From: Acetivibrio cellulolyticus CD2
GTDB taxonomy: Bacteria > Bacillota > Clostridia > Acetivibrionales > Acetivibrionaceae
Direction: 5' to 3'
Assembly: GCF_000179595.2 (NCBI RefSeq)
Contig: NZ_JH556653.1
Coordinates: forward strand, 1,526,192 to 1,590,191
Length of the DNA: 64,000 bases
How positions within the stretch are numbered: position 1 is the stretch's first letter; each line of letters begins with the position of its first letter. Shown piece after piece: positions 9,301-18,032 of this stretch. Below the pieces are notes generated by a model that was given only the letters and a program-made list of their open reading frames with translations, was not told the origin of the DNA and ran no database searches. The translations under genes and the position numbers were made by a program.

Positions 9301-11378
9301 AACTGTGCTGTTCCCTCAACACTCGCCAATTCTCCCATGCGGGTTTTGAGCTTCGCCTTTGCCTGATTCAACTGCGAGTATATTGAGGATATATTTTCTA
9401 TAATTTCTGTTGTTTTTGTAGGGTCTTCAATTTTAAAGTTGCTAACAATATCAATGAGCATTTCAAGGTCTAAAGAAGTCTTTGCCATATCCTCAGAAAG
9501 TTCTTTCCCCACTGATGACTTATCAATCCCGCCAATTTTCTGTTGGTGCTCTGTAACCCTATCTATATATGGTTTTAACCCTTCCGGCTTCAAAAGAAAT
9601 TCTACACACTTCTGTGAGAACAACTCATTCTTTTCTTTTACCTTTGCTTCTAACGATTCAATCAGAGGCACGTCTGTGTATCTAAGATCCCTAAGTGAAA
9701 CAATCTCACCTCTGATATTTCTTACATTTGCTAAAACCGTTACATAGTCATCAACACTGTCGAAATTGCCATATTCTATGTCCTTTAAGAGTTTTTGTGT
9801 CTTTTCATCTACTGCGCTAATTTGTTCGGCTGTAGCCTTTCTAATCTTTGTAACCTTTTCAAATTCACCAACTGCAGAGGAAGCTGACTCTTTTACATTT
9901 GCAAGTACACTCCTTATATCAAAGGCTTCCTCTTTTGAAACCCAGAAGTAAGAGTCCATTATATGAGTTGATTCCTTTACGATATCGTGATAGATATCCT
10001 GATATCCCTCACCTTTTTGAATCAGATTGTACAAAAGTCTGCAATCTGCCATACAGCGAACTATATCCTTATTGCCAATTTTATAAAGAATTGAGTCATC
10101 CTTTGTCTCTACTACATAATTCTTACTTACATAAGGAGTCTGCCAGATTTGAACCATATGGTTCTTTCTAGGCTCATCAGCAGCCTTAAAGACTACCATT
10201 TCACCGTTGTCAAAATGGCAAAAGCCACTGCAAACAATAGGGGTTTCTAAAGTTTGGTCAATCAGGTTATAGGAATAAACCAGGTACGTTCCAGTATCCA
10301 TATTGTAGAAAAAGAATTGATAGTCCTCACCGTTAGGAGCTTCATCCTTCTGTTCGAAAATGCAATTATCCACGGGGACATCAAATAGTTTATATTCACC
10401 ACTCTTTAAATAATAACCTTTGGGGAAAATAAGTCCATGATCATCCGGCAGAAGCATACAGGCTTCCTTTATATCGTCAATTCGTACAGCACTTTTGAGC
10501 TTTTCGTTAAAAATAAAATATCTGAATTCGTTTTCTTTGTAAGGCTTGATTTTGAGCAAAATAATATTTCCCAGAATTGTATAATAAATTTCTGCATCAT
10601 CCAACGTCTGGTCTTTGTCCTCTACAGCCTCAGAGTAAATGCCCTTACCGGTATCGGTGTTATCCTCTACCTTTATAGTAAGGTCACCGCTTACAGTCTC
10701 TACAAACACTCTATCCTGAATTGAAACATGGGGAAAGAGTCCATCCCTTTGATCCTCTCTTCTCACCCTGCTCCAATCAAATTCGCATTTTTTTTGGAAT
10801 TTTACTTCATGATCGCTCCTGTTATCAATATACGTTATCTTACCTTCCTCAACCAGCCATTTGAATACCTTTATATCCTGAGCACTTTTACCGGTCTGAA
10901 ATATCATATAAAGGTTAGGCTCAATCAACGTAAACTTGGTAAAAAAAGTATTTTTATAATATGTATACAATTCGCTGAAATCAATTTGAAACTGCTTATC
11001 TTTAATGGGGTCAAGGGCAATCCTCTGGAAGGTATGATCTTTATACTCATACATGGCAAAAACATCCTCAAGCTCCACCTTTGCCTTAAGCCCCATATAG
11101 ACATTATATCCGAATATAAAGGAAGTTCCCACGGGAACCATATCTCGTGGGACACAGTTATTGTCTGTGATAAGCCGTTCACTTCCAATAATCGTTGTAT
11201 CAATCGATCCAAAAACTTTCTTTCTGGCATCATTCAGCTTTTCAAGACGCTCTTTGAGGTCATTACCATGTTTGAGCAACCGGTTTTTTATAACTTCATA
11301 TGTCCCGTTTTCCAATCCCTCGGATTTTTGCACGGTTTGTTCGGTTTGTTCGCCTTTTTTGACTTCATCCACAGCCAC
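6345..11378 (-). CDS. Giant AAA ATPase with coiled coils, SPFH-operon partner
   Basis: 1677 residues, soluble, no signal peptide. The N-terminal 430 residues are strand-rich and of unknown fold. Residues about 500-900 are charged and helical (coiled coil). A single AAA module lies near 1270-1500, with Walker A PPGYGKTT (about 1285), Walker B VMIYIDDIQH (about 1345), a sensor-1-like VVMAGNPYT and an arginine-containing NRADVYNLGD segment. Homologues are often labelled 'DNA repair ATPase', but nothing in the sequence shows nuclease or DNA-binding function. It is the last gene of an operon with an SPFH/flotillin protein and an OB-like membrane protein, which points to ATP-driven work at a membrane scaffold (inference). 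The start is GTG 11378 with GAGGTG five bases upstream. A terminator-like hairpin separates it from the flotillin gene, so it may be made at a lower level. Confidence 0.85.
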   Translation of the reverse strand: MAVDEVKKGEQTEQTVQKSEGLENGTYEVIKNRLLKHGNDLKERLEKLNDARKKVFGSIDTTIIGSERLITDNNCVPRDMVPVGTSFIFGYNVYMGLKAKVELEDVFAMYEYKDHTFQRIALDPIKDKQFQIDFSELYTYYKNTFFTKFTLIEPNLYMIFQTGKSAQDIKVFKWLVEEGKITYIDNRSDHEVKFQKKCEFDWSRVRREDQRDGLFPHVSIQDRVFVETVSGDLTIKVEDNTDTGKGIYSEAVEDKDQTLDDAEIYYTILGNIILLKIKPYKENEFRYFIFNEKLKSAVRIDDIKEACMLLPDDHGLIFPKGYYLKSGEYKLFDVPVDNCIFEQKDEAPNGEDYQFFFYNMDTGTYLVYSYNLIDQTLETPIVCSGFCHFDNGEMVVFKAADEPRKNHMVQIWQTPYVSKNYVVETKDDSILYKIGNKDIVRCMADCRLLYNLIQKGEGYQDIYHDIVKESTHIMDSYFWVSKEEAFDIRSVLANVKESASSAVGEFEKVTKIRKATAEQISAVDEKTQKLLKDIEYGNFDSVDDYVTVLANVRNIRGEIVSLRDLRYTDVPLIESLEAKVKEKNELFSQKCVEFLLKPEGLKPYIDRVTEHQQKIGGIDKSSVGKELSEDMAKTSLDLEMLIDIVSNFKIEDPTKTTEIIENISSIYSQLNQAKAKLKTRMGELASVEGTAQFNSQMKLLDQAVVNYLDIADTTEKCEEYLSKVMVQIEDLEGKFADFDDYVIKLSEKREELYNAFEARKQVLLENRSKKVTALVNASDRVLNGIANRLKSFSTINEINGYFASDIMIEKVRDTVDQLEALGDTVKADEIQGRLKTIKEEAVRQLKDKQDLFVGGKNVIKFGNRYFSVNTQKLDLSVVQKDGELYFHISGTDFWDKVADERLDKFRHVWDQSLVSENNAVYRAQYLAYKIFEAALNREGTSVEELSSYSDEQLLPFIQKFMEPRYQEAYTKGVHDLDCRNILGTLISLHKNIDLLIFNAKARAMAQLFWVRFGGSVKEKFGTRLKELAKVSKFFKAEPDLSAYIPEVRSSMEEAFLEVSFIDKGLIDEASTYLCRELMRGDMFVISLEAEEVYKVFMTYLKEKKALEHFNESMKIIENDLEGLFYLVREWLYAFFKESGMVYGYDAVYEVIIMLILNSYNSSSVIQAWTKAEVSGLVGNHPIIKEGKYAFSYTGFLENLREYDATIVKDFNEFQELKKELTQSCRNELKLDEFKSDILSSFVRNMLIDKVYLPLIGDNLAKQIGVAGEDKRTDLMGMLLLISPPGYGKTTLMEYIASRLGITMVKINGPAIGNEVTSLDPALARSTGAKEEIKKLNLAFKMGNNVMIYIDDIQHCNPEFLQKFIPLCDGQRRIEGVYKGVGQTYDLRGKKVAVVMAGNPYTESGSKFQIPDMLANRADVYNLGDMLRENEEAFMLSYIENSLTSNPVLSKLATKSQKDVYTLIEIARNGQREGLDFEGNYTAEEINEFVLVIKKLLKVRDIVLKINMEYIRSAAQADEYRNEPAFKLQGSYRNMNKISEKILPVMNDDELNNLIAGTYENDAQTLATSSEANMLKWKEIVGCLSEQEALRWQEIKSVYSKNKLVKGDDKIGQAVLMLGEFSEKLGRISEVLNEGLEKTQNEASNLANLTEAVTQLKEVHGMGVTKFLERLSQGKAKS

Positions 11379-11432
11379 TTACACCTCGTCTTTATTTATT
11401 GAAATAATATGCAAAGCTAATATTCAAAAAAT

Positions 11433-11455
11433 CTGGGTACATTAAATGCACCCAG
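11433..11455 (-). terminator. Intra-operon terminator/attenuator hairpin
   Basis: On the minus strand CTGGGTGCAT pairs with ATGTACCCAG (one mismatch) and is followed by ATTTTTTG. It sits directly after the flotillin stop and before the giant ATPase gene, so it probably reduces read-through. Confidence 0.75.
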
Positions 11456-11464
11456 AGATTTTTA

Positions 11465-13570
11465 TCAATTCTGCTTTTCTATAAATGCAGCAGATTCGCC
11501 TGCAAAGCCTGCTTTTTCTACAGTTTCCAAAAGTTTGGACAGTATAGGAATATCCTTTGAATCCGCCTGACGCATCATTTTATTTATGGCACCGGAAATA
11601 GTCAAATTCTTTAAATCCTCAGATGTCATATTAAACCTGGAAGTAAAGTTCTGTAATTGTGATTTGAAATACTCCGGATCACCTACAATAAATGTGTCTT
11701 TAATATCCTTGAGCACTTCACTGCTGTTTACCATGCGGTCAAATGATTTACCCTGTGATACTGAACCGATAATCTTGTCAAAGAACATAGTCTCTCCACC
11801 AACAATGTCAATCTTGGCAGTCTTAAGAGCTTCTCTGATAACTGAAGCCTGCGACTCGGCAATATCCTTCTGTATATTAATATTAGCAAGCTCGATTTGC
11901 TTTTCTTTTTCAAGTCTAAGCTTGAATTCTTCATGTGATCTTCCTGCTTCATCAAGCGCTTTCATGCTGTTTGCTTTTTCAGCGATACCTTCAGCTTCGG
12001 CACGGTATTTCTTGGACATAATATCAGCTTCAACTGTTCCTGCCTTTTCTTTTACTTCCACCTTTGCTTCCTCGCCTTTAGCTTCAGCTAACGATTTCAT
12101 CTCTATAGCCTTTGCTTCAGCCTGAGCTGTAGTTTCTAAAACTTTTGCTTTTGAAGCGCCCTCTTTCTCGATAGCAACTGCCTTTGCTTCAATAACACGA
12201 GCCTCAGCAAGCCCTTTTGTTGCTTCCTGCAATACTTCCGCATCGACAAGAGTCTTTATTGCTTCCGATTCTTTTTCTGAGGACTTGAGTTTTGCTTCTG
12301 CCTCAATTATTCTTTGTTCTGCAAACTTTTCTGCTGACTGTCTTGCAGCTTCTGCAGTTCTTACTTCAAGAATCAACTTCTTATCAGCTTCCTCTTCAGC
12401 CTTTTTAACCGCTACAGCCTTAACACGCTCTGCCTCAGCAAATGCACGGGTATCCTTGATCTTTTCCTCTTCAATAACCACATCTTTTTCAACTGCCACT
12501 CTCTCTCGGATAACAGTCTGAATATTCTTCTTCTCTTCTTCTACAGATTTGAGTTTGTCTATTTCTGCAAGCTCAACCAGCTTTTCTTTTTCTGTCTTTT
12601 CAAGAAGACGTTTTCTATCAACACGTTCTGCTTCAACAACTTCAGTACTCTCTTTTGATTTTTGTGCAACTATAACCTGTCTTTGTTTGTTTTCCTCAGC
12701 AATGGCAATCTCTTCTTCTGTTCTGATACGTGCCATTTCAGCTTTAAGACGTTCTTCCTGTGAAACCTTATCTGCTTCCGCCTGTTCCCTGGCTTTAATA
12801 ATGGCAATTTCCCTGATCTGTTTTGCTTCTGCTTCCTGGTTCTGCTTTTCAAGCTCCAAAATAGCTTCTCTTGCTGTAATATCCTGTTGTTTAATCGTCT
12901 TTTGCTTGTCGCGCTCAATCTGGTTGGCAAGTACCAACTGTTTGGAAGTAAGCTCGGTTATCTTCTTTATACCTTCCGAATCCAATATATTATTGCTGTT
13001 CAGCTTGCTTATATCCGTCTGTTCAAGGTAATCAATCGCCGCGTCATCAAGTACATATCCATTTAGGTCTGTACCAATAATCTGAAGGATCTCAGCTTTG
13101 AATTTTTCCCTTTCTGTGTAGAGTTGTACAAAATCAAACTGCTTACCCACAGTTTTCAATGCCTCGGAAAACTTTGCATCAAAGAATTCCATCAATGTAC
13201 CTGGTTCTGATGCCTTAGCGCATCCCAAAAGCTGTGCAACCTTAAGAACATCTTCCTTAGTCTGATTTACACGAACAAAAAATGCAACCCTTATATCTGC
13301 TCTCAAGTTATCTTTACAGATAAGTCCATCCTTACCTTCTCTGGCAATTTCTACCCTTTTAACGGAAATGTCCATAATCTCTGCCTGGTGCAGTATAGGA
13401 ACAACCAGTATACCTCCAAAGGAAACCACCGGACCTCCGACACCATTTCGCACTACAACCTTACCCTGATCCACTTTGCGGTAGAACCTTGAAAACAAAG
13501 CAAGTATACCAAAAATAATAATAATACAGGCAACAACTACAACTACAATAATTTGTGTAATTTCAGACAT
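11465..13570 (-). CDS. Flotillin / SPFH protein, YqiK type
   Basis: 701 residues. One N-terminal membrane helix (about 5-27, rich in Ile/Val) is followed by an SPFH (band 7) domain (about 30-210, with VVRNGVGGPVVSFGG at its start), then a very long Ala/Glu/Lys-rich coiled coil (about 200-580, many EAERVKAVAVKKAEEEA-like runs) and a globular tail. Flotillins oligomerise on the inner face of the membrane and organise membrane microdomains. E. coli YqiK, which is shorter (about 550), is encoded beside an OB-fold membrane protein (YqiJ), as here. The gene starts three bases after the upstream stop, with GGAGTG inside that gene's end, so the two are translationally linked. Its in-operon partner downstream is a giant AAA ATPase. 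The family call is secure; the cellular task is unknown. Confidence 0.92.
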   Translation of the reverse strand: MSEITQIIVVVVVACIIIIFGILALFSRFYRKVDQGKVVVRNGVGGPVVSFGGILVVPILHQAEIMDISVKRVEIAREGKDGLICKDNLRADIRVAFFVRVNQTKEDVLKVAQLLGCAKASEPGTLMEFFDAKFSEALKTVGKQFDFVQLYTEREKFKAEILQIIGTDLNGYVLDDAAIDYLEQTDISKLNSNNILDSEGIKKITELTSKQLVLANQIERDKQKTIKQQDITAREAILELEKQNQEAEAKQIREIAIIKAREQAEADKVSQEERLKAEMARIRTEEEIAIAEENKQRQVIVAQKSKESTEVVEAERVDRKRLLEKTEKEKLVELAEIDKLKSVEEEKKNIQTVIRERVAVEKDVVIEEEKIKDTRAFAEAERVKAVAVKKAEEEADKKLILEVRTAEAARQSAEKFAEQRIIEAEAKLKSSEKESEAIKTLVDAEVLQEATKGLAEARVIEAKAVAIEKEGASKAKVLETTAQAEAKAIEMKSLAEAKGEEAKVEVKEKAGTVEADIMSKKYRAEAEGIAEKANSMKALDEAGRSHEEFKLRLEKEKQIELANINIQKDIAESQASVIREALKTAKIDIVGGETMFFDKIIGSVSQGKSFDRMVNSSEVLKDIKDTFIVGDPEYFKSQLQNFTSRFNMTSEDLKNLTISGAINKMMRQADSKDIPILSKLLETVEKAGFAGESAAFIEKQN

Positions 13571-13573
13571 GTT

Positions 13574-14182
13574 TTAACACACTCCTTCAAACTTTTTTAT
13601 TATATAATAATCTTTTTCATGGTCTTTTTTTATAACAATTGCTTTATCGCCTTTGAAGAGAGTTTCACCCTCAGCATCAACCTTCACATTAATCCTAATT
13701 GAAGACCCTACTCTATCTATTTCAGCCTGTCCTAAACGTCCATAAGTAAGATCGCCCAAAAGTATACAAAGCTGTCCCTCAATTTTTTTCTCAGTATCCG
13801 TATCTTGCTTTAGTATACCTTTGAACACACCCTTTAACGGTTGTGTAACAGCTTTAGTAATAAATAAACTCAGCACTATATTGGGGATAATCAAAACAAT
13901 ATTCAGCCAACCCGTTGATACAAAAACACTTACAATCATGGATATGGTCCAGAAAGGAAGGCTAAAGATACTTAATACAAGCATAAAAGGCAGATCACCC
14001 GTATTAAAGAAAGCCAGAAAATCATAAAATGGATTGCTAATATCAACATCGAGATCAAAATCAAAAAAATCAATATCAAGTGCACCAATTATAACTATCA
14101 GCCAGTATAAAATAATTAATCCCAACAATGTAGTTGGAATAAGATTAACCCCTGTTACAGCTGTTTTAAGCAAGTTGACCAT
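13574..14182 (-). CDS. YqiJ-like membrane protein with C-terminal OB-like region
   Basis: 202 residues. There are several hydrophobic helices: about 14-35 (LLGLIILYWLIVIIGALDI), about 60-78 and about 80-115. A soluble tail of about 130-200 follows, containing LTYGRLGQAEID and INVKVDAEGETLFKGD, as in NfeD/DUF1449 OB-fold tails. Proteins of this type are encoded next to SPFH proteins and are thought to help place them in the membrane. First gene of the operon; ATG 14182 is preceded by AAGGGGAT and by a strong promoter about 120 bases upstream. The DUF1449/YqiJ assignment rests on context plus topology. Confidence 0.8.
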   Translation of the reverse strand: MVNLLKTAVTGVNLIPTTLLGLIILYWLIVIIGALDIDFFDFDLDVDISNPFYDFLAFFNTGDLPFMLVLSIFSLPFWTISMIVSVFVSTGWLNIVLIIPNIVLSLFITKAVTQPLKGVFKGILKQDTDTEKKIEGQLCILLGDLTYGRLGQAEIDRVGSSIRINVKVDAEGETLFKGDKAIVIKKDHEKDYYIIKKFEGVC

Positions 14183-14305
14183 AACTTATCCCCTTCGCTC
14201 AGGAAATTTGCATTTTGAATTTTATTGTATTAGGCATAAAAATTTTTACAAATCAGACATTAAATCTATCCAAAAATGGCCTTATTTACACTTTTCTCTA
14301 ATGTA

Positions 14306-14334
14306 AATATATAGTCAAATGTCGAATTTGTCAA
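14306..14334 (-). promoter_or_regulatory. Sigma-A promoter of the SPFH operon
   Basis: On the minus strand TTGACA (14334-14329), a 17-base spacer and TATATT (14311-14306). It would drive the membrane protein, flotillin and ATPase genes. Confidence 0.75.
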
Positions 14335-14401
14335 TATATTCTGGGTTCTAATTGGTTCTAATTAATTGCACTATTTAACTCCAAAAGGCTAAATATAAAA
14401 A

Positions 14402-14429
14402 AGAGCTTCTGCAAAAATGCGTCAGCTCT
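14402..14429 (-). terminator. Terminator of the kinase / HD-GYP operon
   Basis: GAGCT/AGCTC outer stem and GCA/TGC inner stem. The minus-strand continuation is TTTTTTATA, and the opposite side also has a T-tract, so it may act in both directions. Confidence 0.6.
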
Positions 14430-14542
14430 CTCGTTTTTTAATTAAAGCAAAATATCATCAGTTAAAATAAAATTGAATCGCTAATAAATTCACAATTTTA
14501 GCTTATACACTCTTTCGAATAGAACTTATAAGCTTAAAGCAT

Positions 14543-16063
14543 TTATATCAGATCCTGGATATTATCCAATTTTATTACACCATTTTTTACTAACTCAATA
14601 AACTTTTCGGTTACGTCAGGGTCGAATTGAGTTCCTGAACCTTTTTGGAATTGAGCTATTACATCTTCAATCGGAAGTTTTTGTCTGTAAACTCTGTTTG
14701 TTGTCATTGCATCAAAGGCATCAGCAACAGCAAGGATTCTAGCAAGAAACGGAATATCATCTCCTTTTAGACCTTCAGGGTAGCCGGTGCCGTCTACTCG
14801 CTCATGATGGTACATAACTAAAGGAACAACATCCTTAAACATTGATAAAGCTGAGAGGATTTTTGCTCCGGTAAGAGGGTGCTTTTTTATTTCTCCAAAT
14901 TCGTCAGTATTCAATTTTCTGTCAGTCAAAAGTATATCGTCAGTAGTGCCTATTTTGCCAATATCATGAAATGTTCCACCTACTCGCAATAAATTTAAAT
15001 CATCCTCAGTTAGGTTTTTAAAGCATTTTCCTATTTCAACAGCATAAAGTCCAACTCTGTCAGAATGGCCTCTAGTATATTTGTCCTTAGCATCGACTGC
15101 AAGTCTCAGTGTATCTATTGTTTCCTTATACCTTGACTTTATAATTTCATAGGTTTTGTTAAGTTCATTGTTCTTTATGTTTAAAAGAGAATGTAAAAAG
15201 GCATTATTTATAGAATTAGCAGCTTGAACTGCAAATATTTCAAGTAAGCTAAGTTTTTGATCCTCGCAGTCTTCTATATAAATAACTCCAATAGATTCCC
15301 TTTTGTAATTCATCAGCGGTAAAAAGACGCCGTCTTCATATTTGGCAATTTGCTGGTTCATTCTTGCAGAACCTGCGTATATCATCTTTAAAGGAGTAAA
15401 CAACGTGGAAAAGGTATCTAAATCTGTATTGAATTTTCCTATTCCTCTATAAAAGCTTTCTTGGGTGGTATTCGCTTCTCCAACAATATTATCTGCTAAA
15501 ATAAAAGCATGTTGGCAATTGACAATCATAAGAAGACTTGCCAGAATTTCTTCAAGAATTACATCTATGGGCTGGAGTTGATATATTTTTGGTACAGTTT
15601 TTAAAATGTTATTAAGTCCTGCGCGGCTTGATTTAATTTCATTCATCATTAAAACGCTTTTATAAGCTGATTTTACAAGCAACAACAGTTGGCTTGGGTC
15701 ATCAGACTTTGTACAATACCCCTGGATATCATTCTTTTCAAGAGTTTCCATAGGCGGTACACTTTCAGAATGCCCTGTCAAAAGTAAGATATATAAATCC
15801 TTATTAAACCCGCGGATAATTTCAACTACCTGCTTCGCATTAATGTCATTAAGCAGATAATCCAGAATCAGCAAGTCGAAACTATTCTCTTTTATTAGTT
15901 CAATAGCTTCATTATGATCTGTATAGCCGCTGAATTCATAGCCATCACGTTCAAGAATTACTTTGAGAGTTTTAATTATTCCCTGATCATCATCAATAGC
16001 AATTATTTTAAATCCTTCTTTCAAATTACTCAAAGTATTTCTTCTAACCTCAGAAAGTCTCAT
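14543..16063 (-). CDS. Response regulator with HD-GYP c-di-GMP phosphodiesterase
   Basis: 506 residues. Receiver domain (about 15-135: acidic pair IIAIDDDQG, phospho-acceptor Asp in LLILDYLLND, conserved Lys in GYCTKSDDP), a GAF-like middle (about 160-300), then HD-GYP (about 315-500) with HDIGKIG and HHERVDGTGYP intact. The expected reaction is cyclic-di-GMP to pGpG or GMP, controlled by phosphorylation. The frame is open back to TTG 16138, but ATG 16063 has GGAGG eight bases upstream and gives a normal receiver N-terminus, so I take it as start. It follows the sensor kinase gene on the same strand after about 120 bases and is very likely its partner. Confidence 0.92.
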   Translation of the reverse strand: MRLSEVRRNTLSNLKEGFKIIAIDDDQGIIKTLKVILERDGYEFSGYTDHNEAIELIKENSFDLLILDYLLNDINAKQVVEIIRGFNKDLYILLLTGHSESVPPMETLEKNDIQGYCTKSDDPSQLLLLVKSAYKSVLMMNEIKSSRAGLNNILKTVPKIYQLQPIDVILEEILASLLMIVNCQHAFILADNIVGEANTTQESFYRGIGKFNTDLDTFSTLFTPLKMIYAGSARMNQQIAKYEDGVFLPLMNYKRESIGVIYIEDCEDQKLSLLEIFAVQAANSINNAFLHSLLNIKNNELNKTYEIIKSRYKETIDTLRLAVDAKDKYTRGHSDRVGLYAVEIGKCFKNLTEDDLNLLRVGGTFHDIGKIGTTDDILLTDRKLNTDEFGEIKKHPLTGAKILSALSMFKDVVPLVMYHHERVDGTGYPEGLKGDDIPFLARILAVADAFDAMTTNRVYRQKLPIEDVIAQFQKGSGTQFDPDVTEKFIELVKNGVIKLDNIQDLI

Positions 16064-16184
16064 TCCTAAAACCTCCAATTTTTTATTAACCTCGTAATCA
16101 TCTGATTCGACCTCTTTTGAACGAAGTGAAAGAGGCAAAAGCGCAGGTGCTCAAAGACCCGGAGCTTTTATTCCTTTGCTATAT

Positions 16185-18032
16185 CTAATGGGGGTCAGAA
16201 ATCTGTACTTTAACATAAAAGCTTGTACCTATTCCTTCTTGAGATTCAAACCACATATCGCCGTTAAACATTGCTTTTACTTTCGTGTATGACATGTACA
16301 ATCCTATTCCGCTGCCATGTATTCCTTTTGTAGTAACCATTTCCTTAAATAATTTATCCTTTATTTCAGATGAGATACCCTTTCCATAGTCTCTAACAGT
16401 AAACAGGATGTAGTTATCCATTTCTTTTATTATTAGTTCAACTTTTCGATTGGCACTTTCAATATTTGTATCATCAATTTTTCCATATGACTGGATTGAA
16501 TTTGATATAAGATTATTAAGTATTTGTACGAGAGTTCCAATATTCCCAGCTATCTTGTAATTTCTTTTTGACTCATTAATAATTTTCAAACTACATAAAT
16601 TCGACTTTACTTCATACTTCATAAGAAATTCAACGTTAATAATTACTTCTTCCAGCAAGAAATTAGCCTTATTATGGCTGTCAGGATTAATTACCTGGTT
16701 TTTTATAGCAGTTAACGCATTATTGATGTAAGAAAGGTGGTTCTTAATGTCATTGATATTGCTAACCATCTCATTTGCTATTTCATGATGATCACTTTCC
16801 GTTACCATTGAGTTATCTATAGATTCGTTATATTCTTTTGTTAGATCCTCTAAGGATGTTAGACAGCCAGAGATAGACATAATTGGAGTTTTGAGATTAT
16901 GAGAAATTCCTCCAATGAGATTACCTAAAGATGCAAGTCGATCTTTATCAGTAATCTGCTGCTGCTGTTCCTTGATTAGACTTAAATCCTTCTTATGCTG
17001 AGTAATATTTGTTAACATAATAATTGTACCTAGCTTATTGTTATTATAAATTATTGGAGTGATTTCTACTGTAAAGAATTCATCTTTTTCAGCTAAATTG
17101 TACTCAAATATATCAGACTCGCCTGTCAAACATACTTGTTCTATGCGCTGTCTAAATCCGTTCGAATTAATTGATTCTTTTTCAGCTATTTTTTCAAGGA
17201 TATTATCTTTTCTCTTAAAATTAATGATGCCTTTAAGCATTTCTTTTATAGTGAGATTAAAATCAACGATGCGATATTCCAAGTCTATAACTATGAAGCC
17301 GTTAGAAATTCTATCAACTACAGTTTGCAGGGCTATTGGAATTACTCCTAAGAAATCGTATTTTAATATTGCTATATAAAAACATATAATTGAAAAGGAA
17401 AATGCTATTGGCGTTGCTAATTGCGTAGAGTCAAATAATTGCAAGGTAAACAGGATATTTACAATTAAGGGTATAAGAGTTCCTGTCAATAGTAACAGCG
17501 ATTGCTTGGAAAAAATTCCTGAGTTTTTTACAGAGAAATACAATAAATAATATGATCCTAAAAAAATACAAGCATAAGAATATATTGAATGAATTATAAA
17601 ATACTTTCCAAAGGTAACTTCATTACTTATAAATGAGTAGTTTGTAAAAAACAGCTTATGATAGTTATTTGTCAGCAAAATGATATAGGATATCATTGGA
17701 ATGATGAACAAAAATAAATACTTGTAAGAATAATTTATTCTGTTTTTTGCAAAAGTTTTGCCTAAGAGAAGTGCCACTACAGGAAGAAAACAGGTGCCTA
17801 TAAATGAAATATATACAGCAGCCATCAGCTTATAACCTCGGTAATAAGACCACGCGTTTAAGCCTGCTCCTATATTCCAGCTTATAAGTAAGGATACAAG
17901 TGAAATAAAAATATAATGTAGCTGCGATTTGGTTTTAATTCTAATCAGAAGCTGCAATAATAAGATAAAAAGCATTGCTGTTGTTATAATAAGAAGGACA
18001 ACTTCAAAATTTATTTTTAACAAATCTGTCAC
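16185..18032 (-). CDS. Membrane sensor histidine kinase with PAS domain
   Basis: 615 residues. The N-terminal third has about seven membrane helices (about 8-230), as in 7TM-type kinase sensors. A PAS domain follows (about 235-345, DRISNGFIVIDLEYRIVDFN), then the dimerisation helix with the phospho-acceptor His in GISHNLKTP (about 377) and an HATPase domain (about 480-612) with N box NNLISNSIQSYG, DYGKGIS and GSGIGLYMS. The H-box reads SHNLKTP rather than the usual SHELRTP or SHELKTP. GTG 18032 has only a weak ribosome binding site; TTG three codons in, behind AGGTGA, is an alternative. Upstream of the receiver-HD-GYP gene in the same direction. The ligand sensed by the membrane part is unknown. 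Confidence 0.9.
   Translation of the reverse strand: MTDLLKINFEVVLLIITTAMLFILLLQLLIRIKTKSQLHYIFISLVSLLISWNIGAGLNAWSYYRGYKLMAAVYISFIGTCFLPVVALLLGKTFAKNRINYSYKYLFLFIIPMISYIILLTNNYHKLFFTNYSFISNEVTFGKYFIIHSIYSYACIFLGSYYLLYFSVKNSGIFSKQSLLLLTGTLIPLIVNILFTLQLFDSTQLATPIAFSFSIICFYIAILKYDFLGVIPIALQTVVDRISNGFIVIDLEYRIVDFNLTIKEMLKGIINFKRKDNILEKIAEKESINSNGFRQRIEQVCLTGESDIFEYNLAEKDEFFTVEITPIIYNNNKLGTIIMLTNITQHKKDLSLIKEQQQQITDKDRLASLGNLIGGISHNLKTPIMSISGCLTSLEDLTKEYNESIDNSMVTESDHHEIANEMVSNINDIKNHLSYINNALTAIKNQVINPDSHNKANFLLEEVIINVEFLMKYEVKSNLCSLKIINESKRNYKIAGNIGTLVQILNNLISNSIQSYGKIDDTNIESANRKVELIIKEMDNYILFTVRDYGKGISSEIKDKLFKEMVTTKGIHGSGIGLYMSYTKVKAMFNGDMWFESQEGIGTSFYVKVQISDPH

Larger units (their letters stand above)
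14183..14542. other. Intergenic region between SPFH operon and HD-GYP gene
   Basis: Holds the SPFH-operon promoter and the terminator of the receiver-HD-GYP gene, both listed separately. Nothing else is recognisable. Confidence 0.6.

Noticed and set aside
11586-13031. Ser/Ala-rich plus-strand open frames across the flotillin gene
   Set aside because: Mirror image of the Ala/Glu/Lys coiled-coil codons; no ribosome binding sites.
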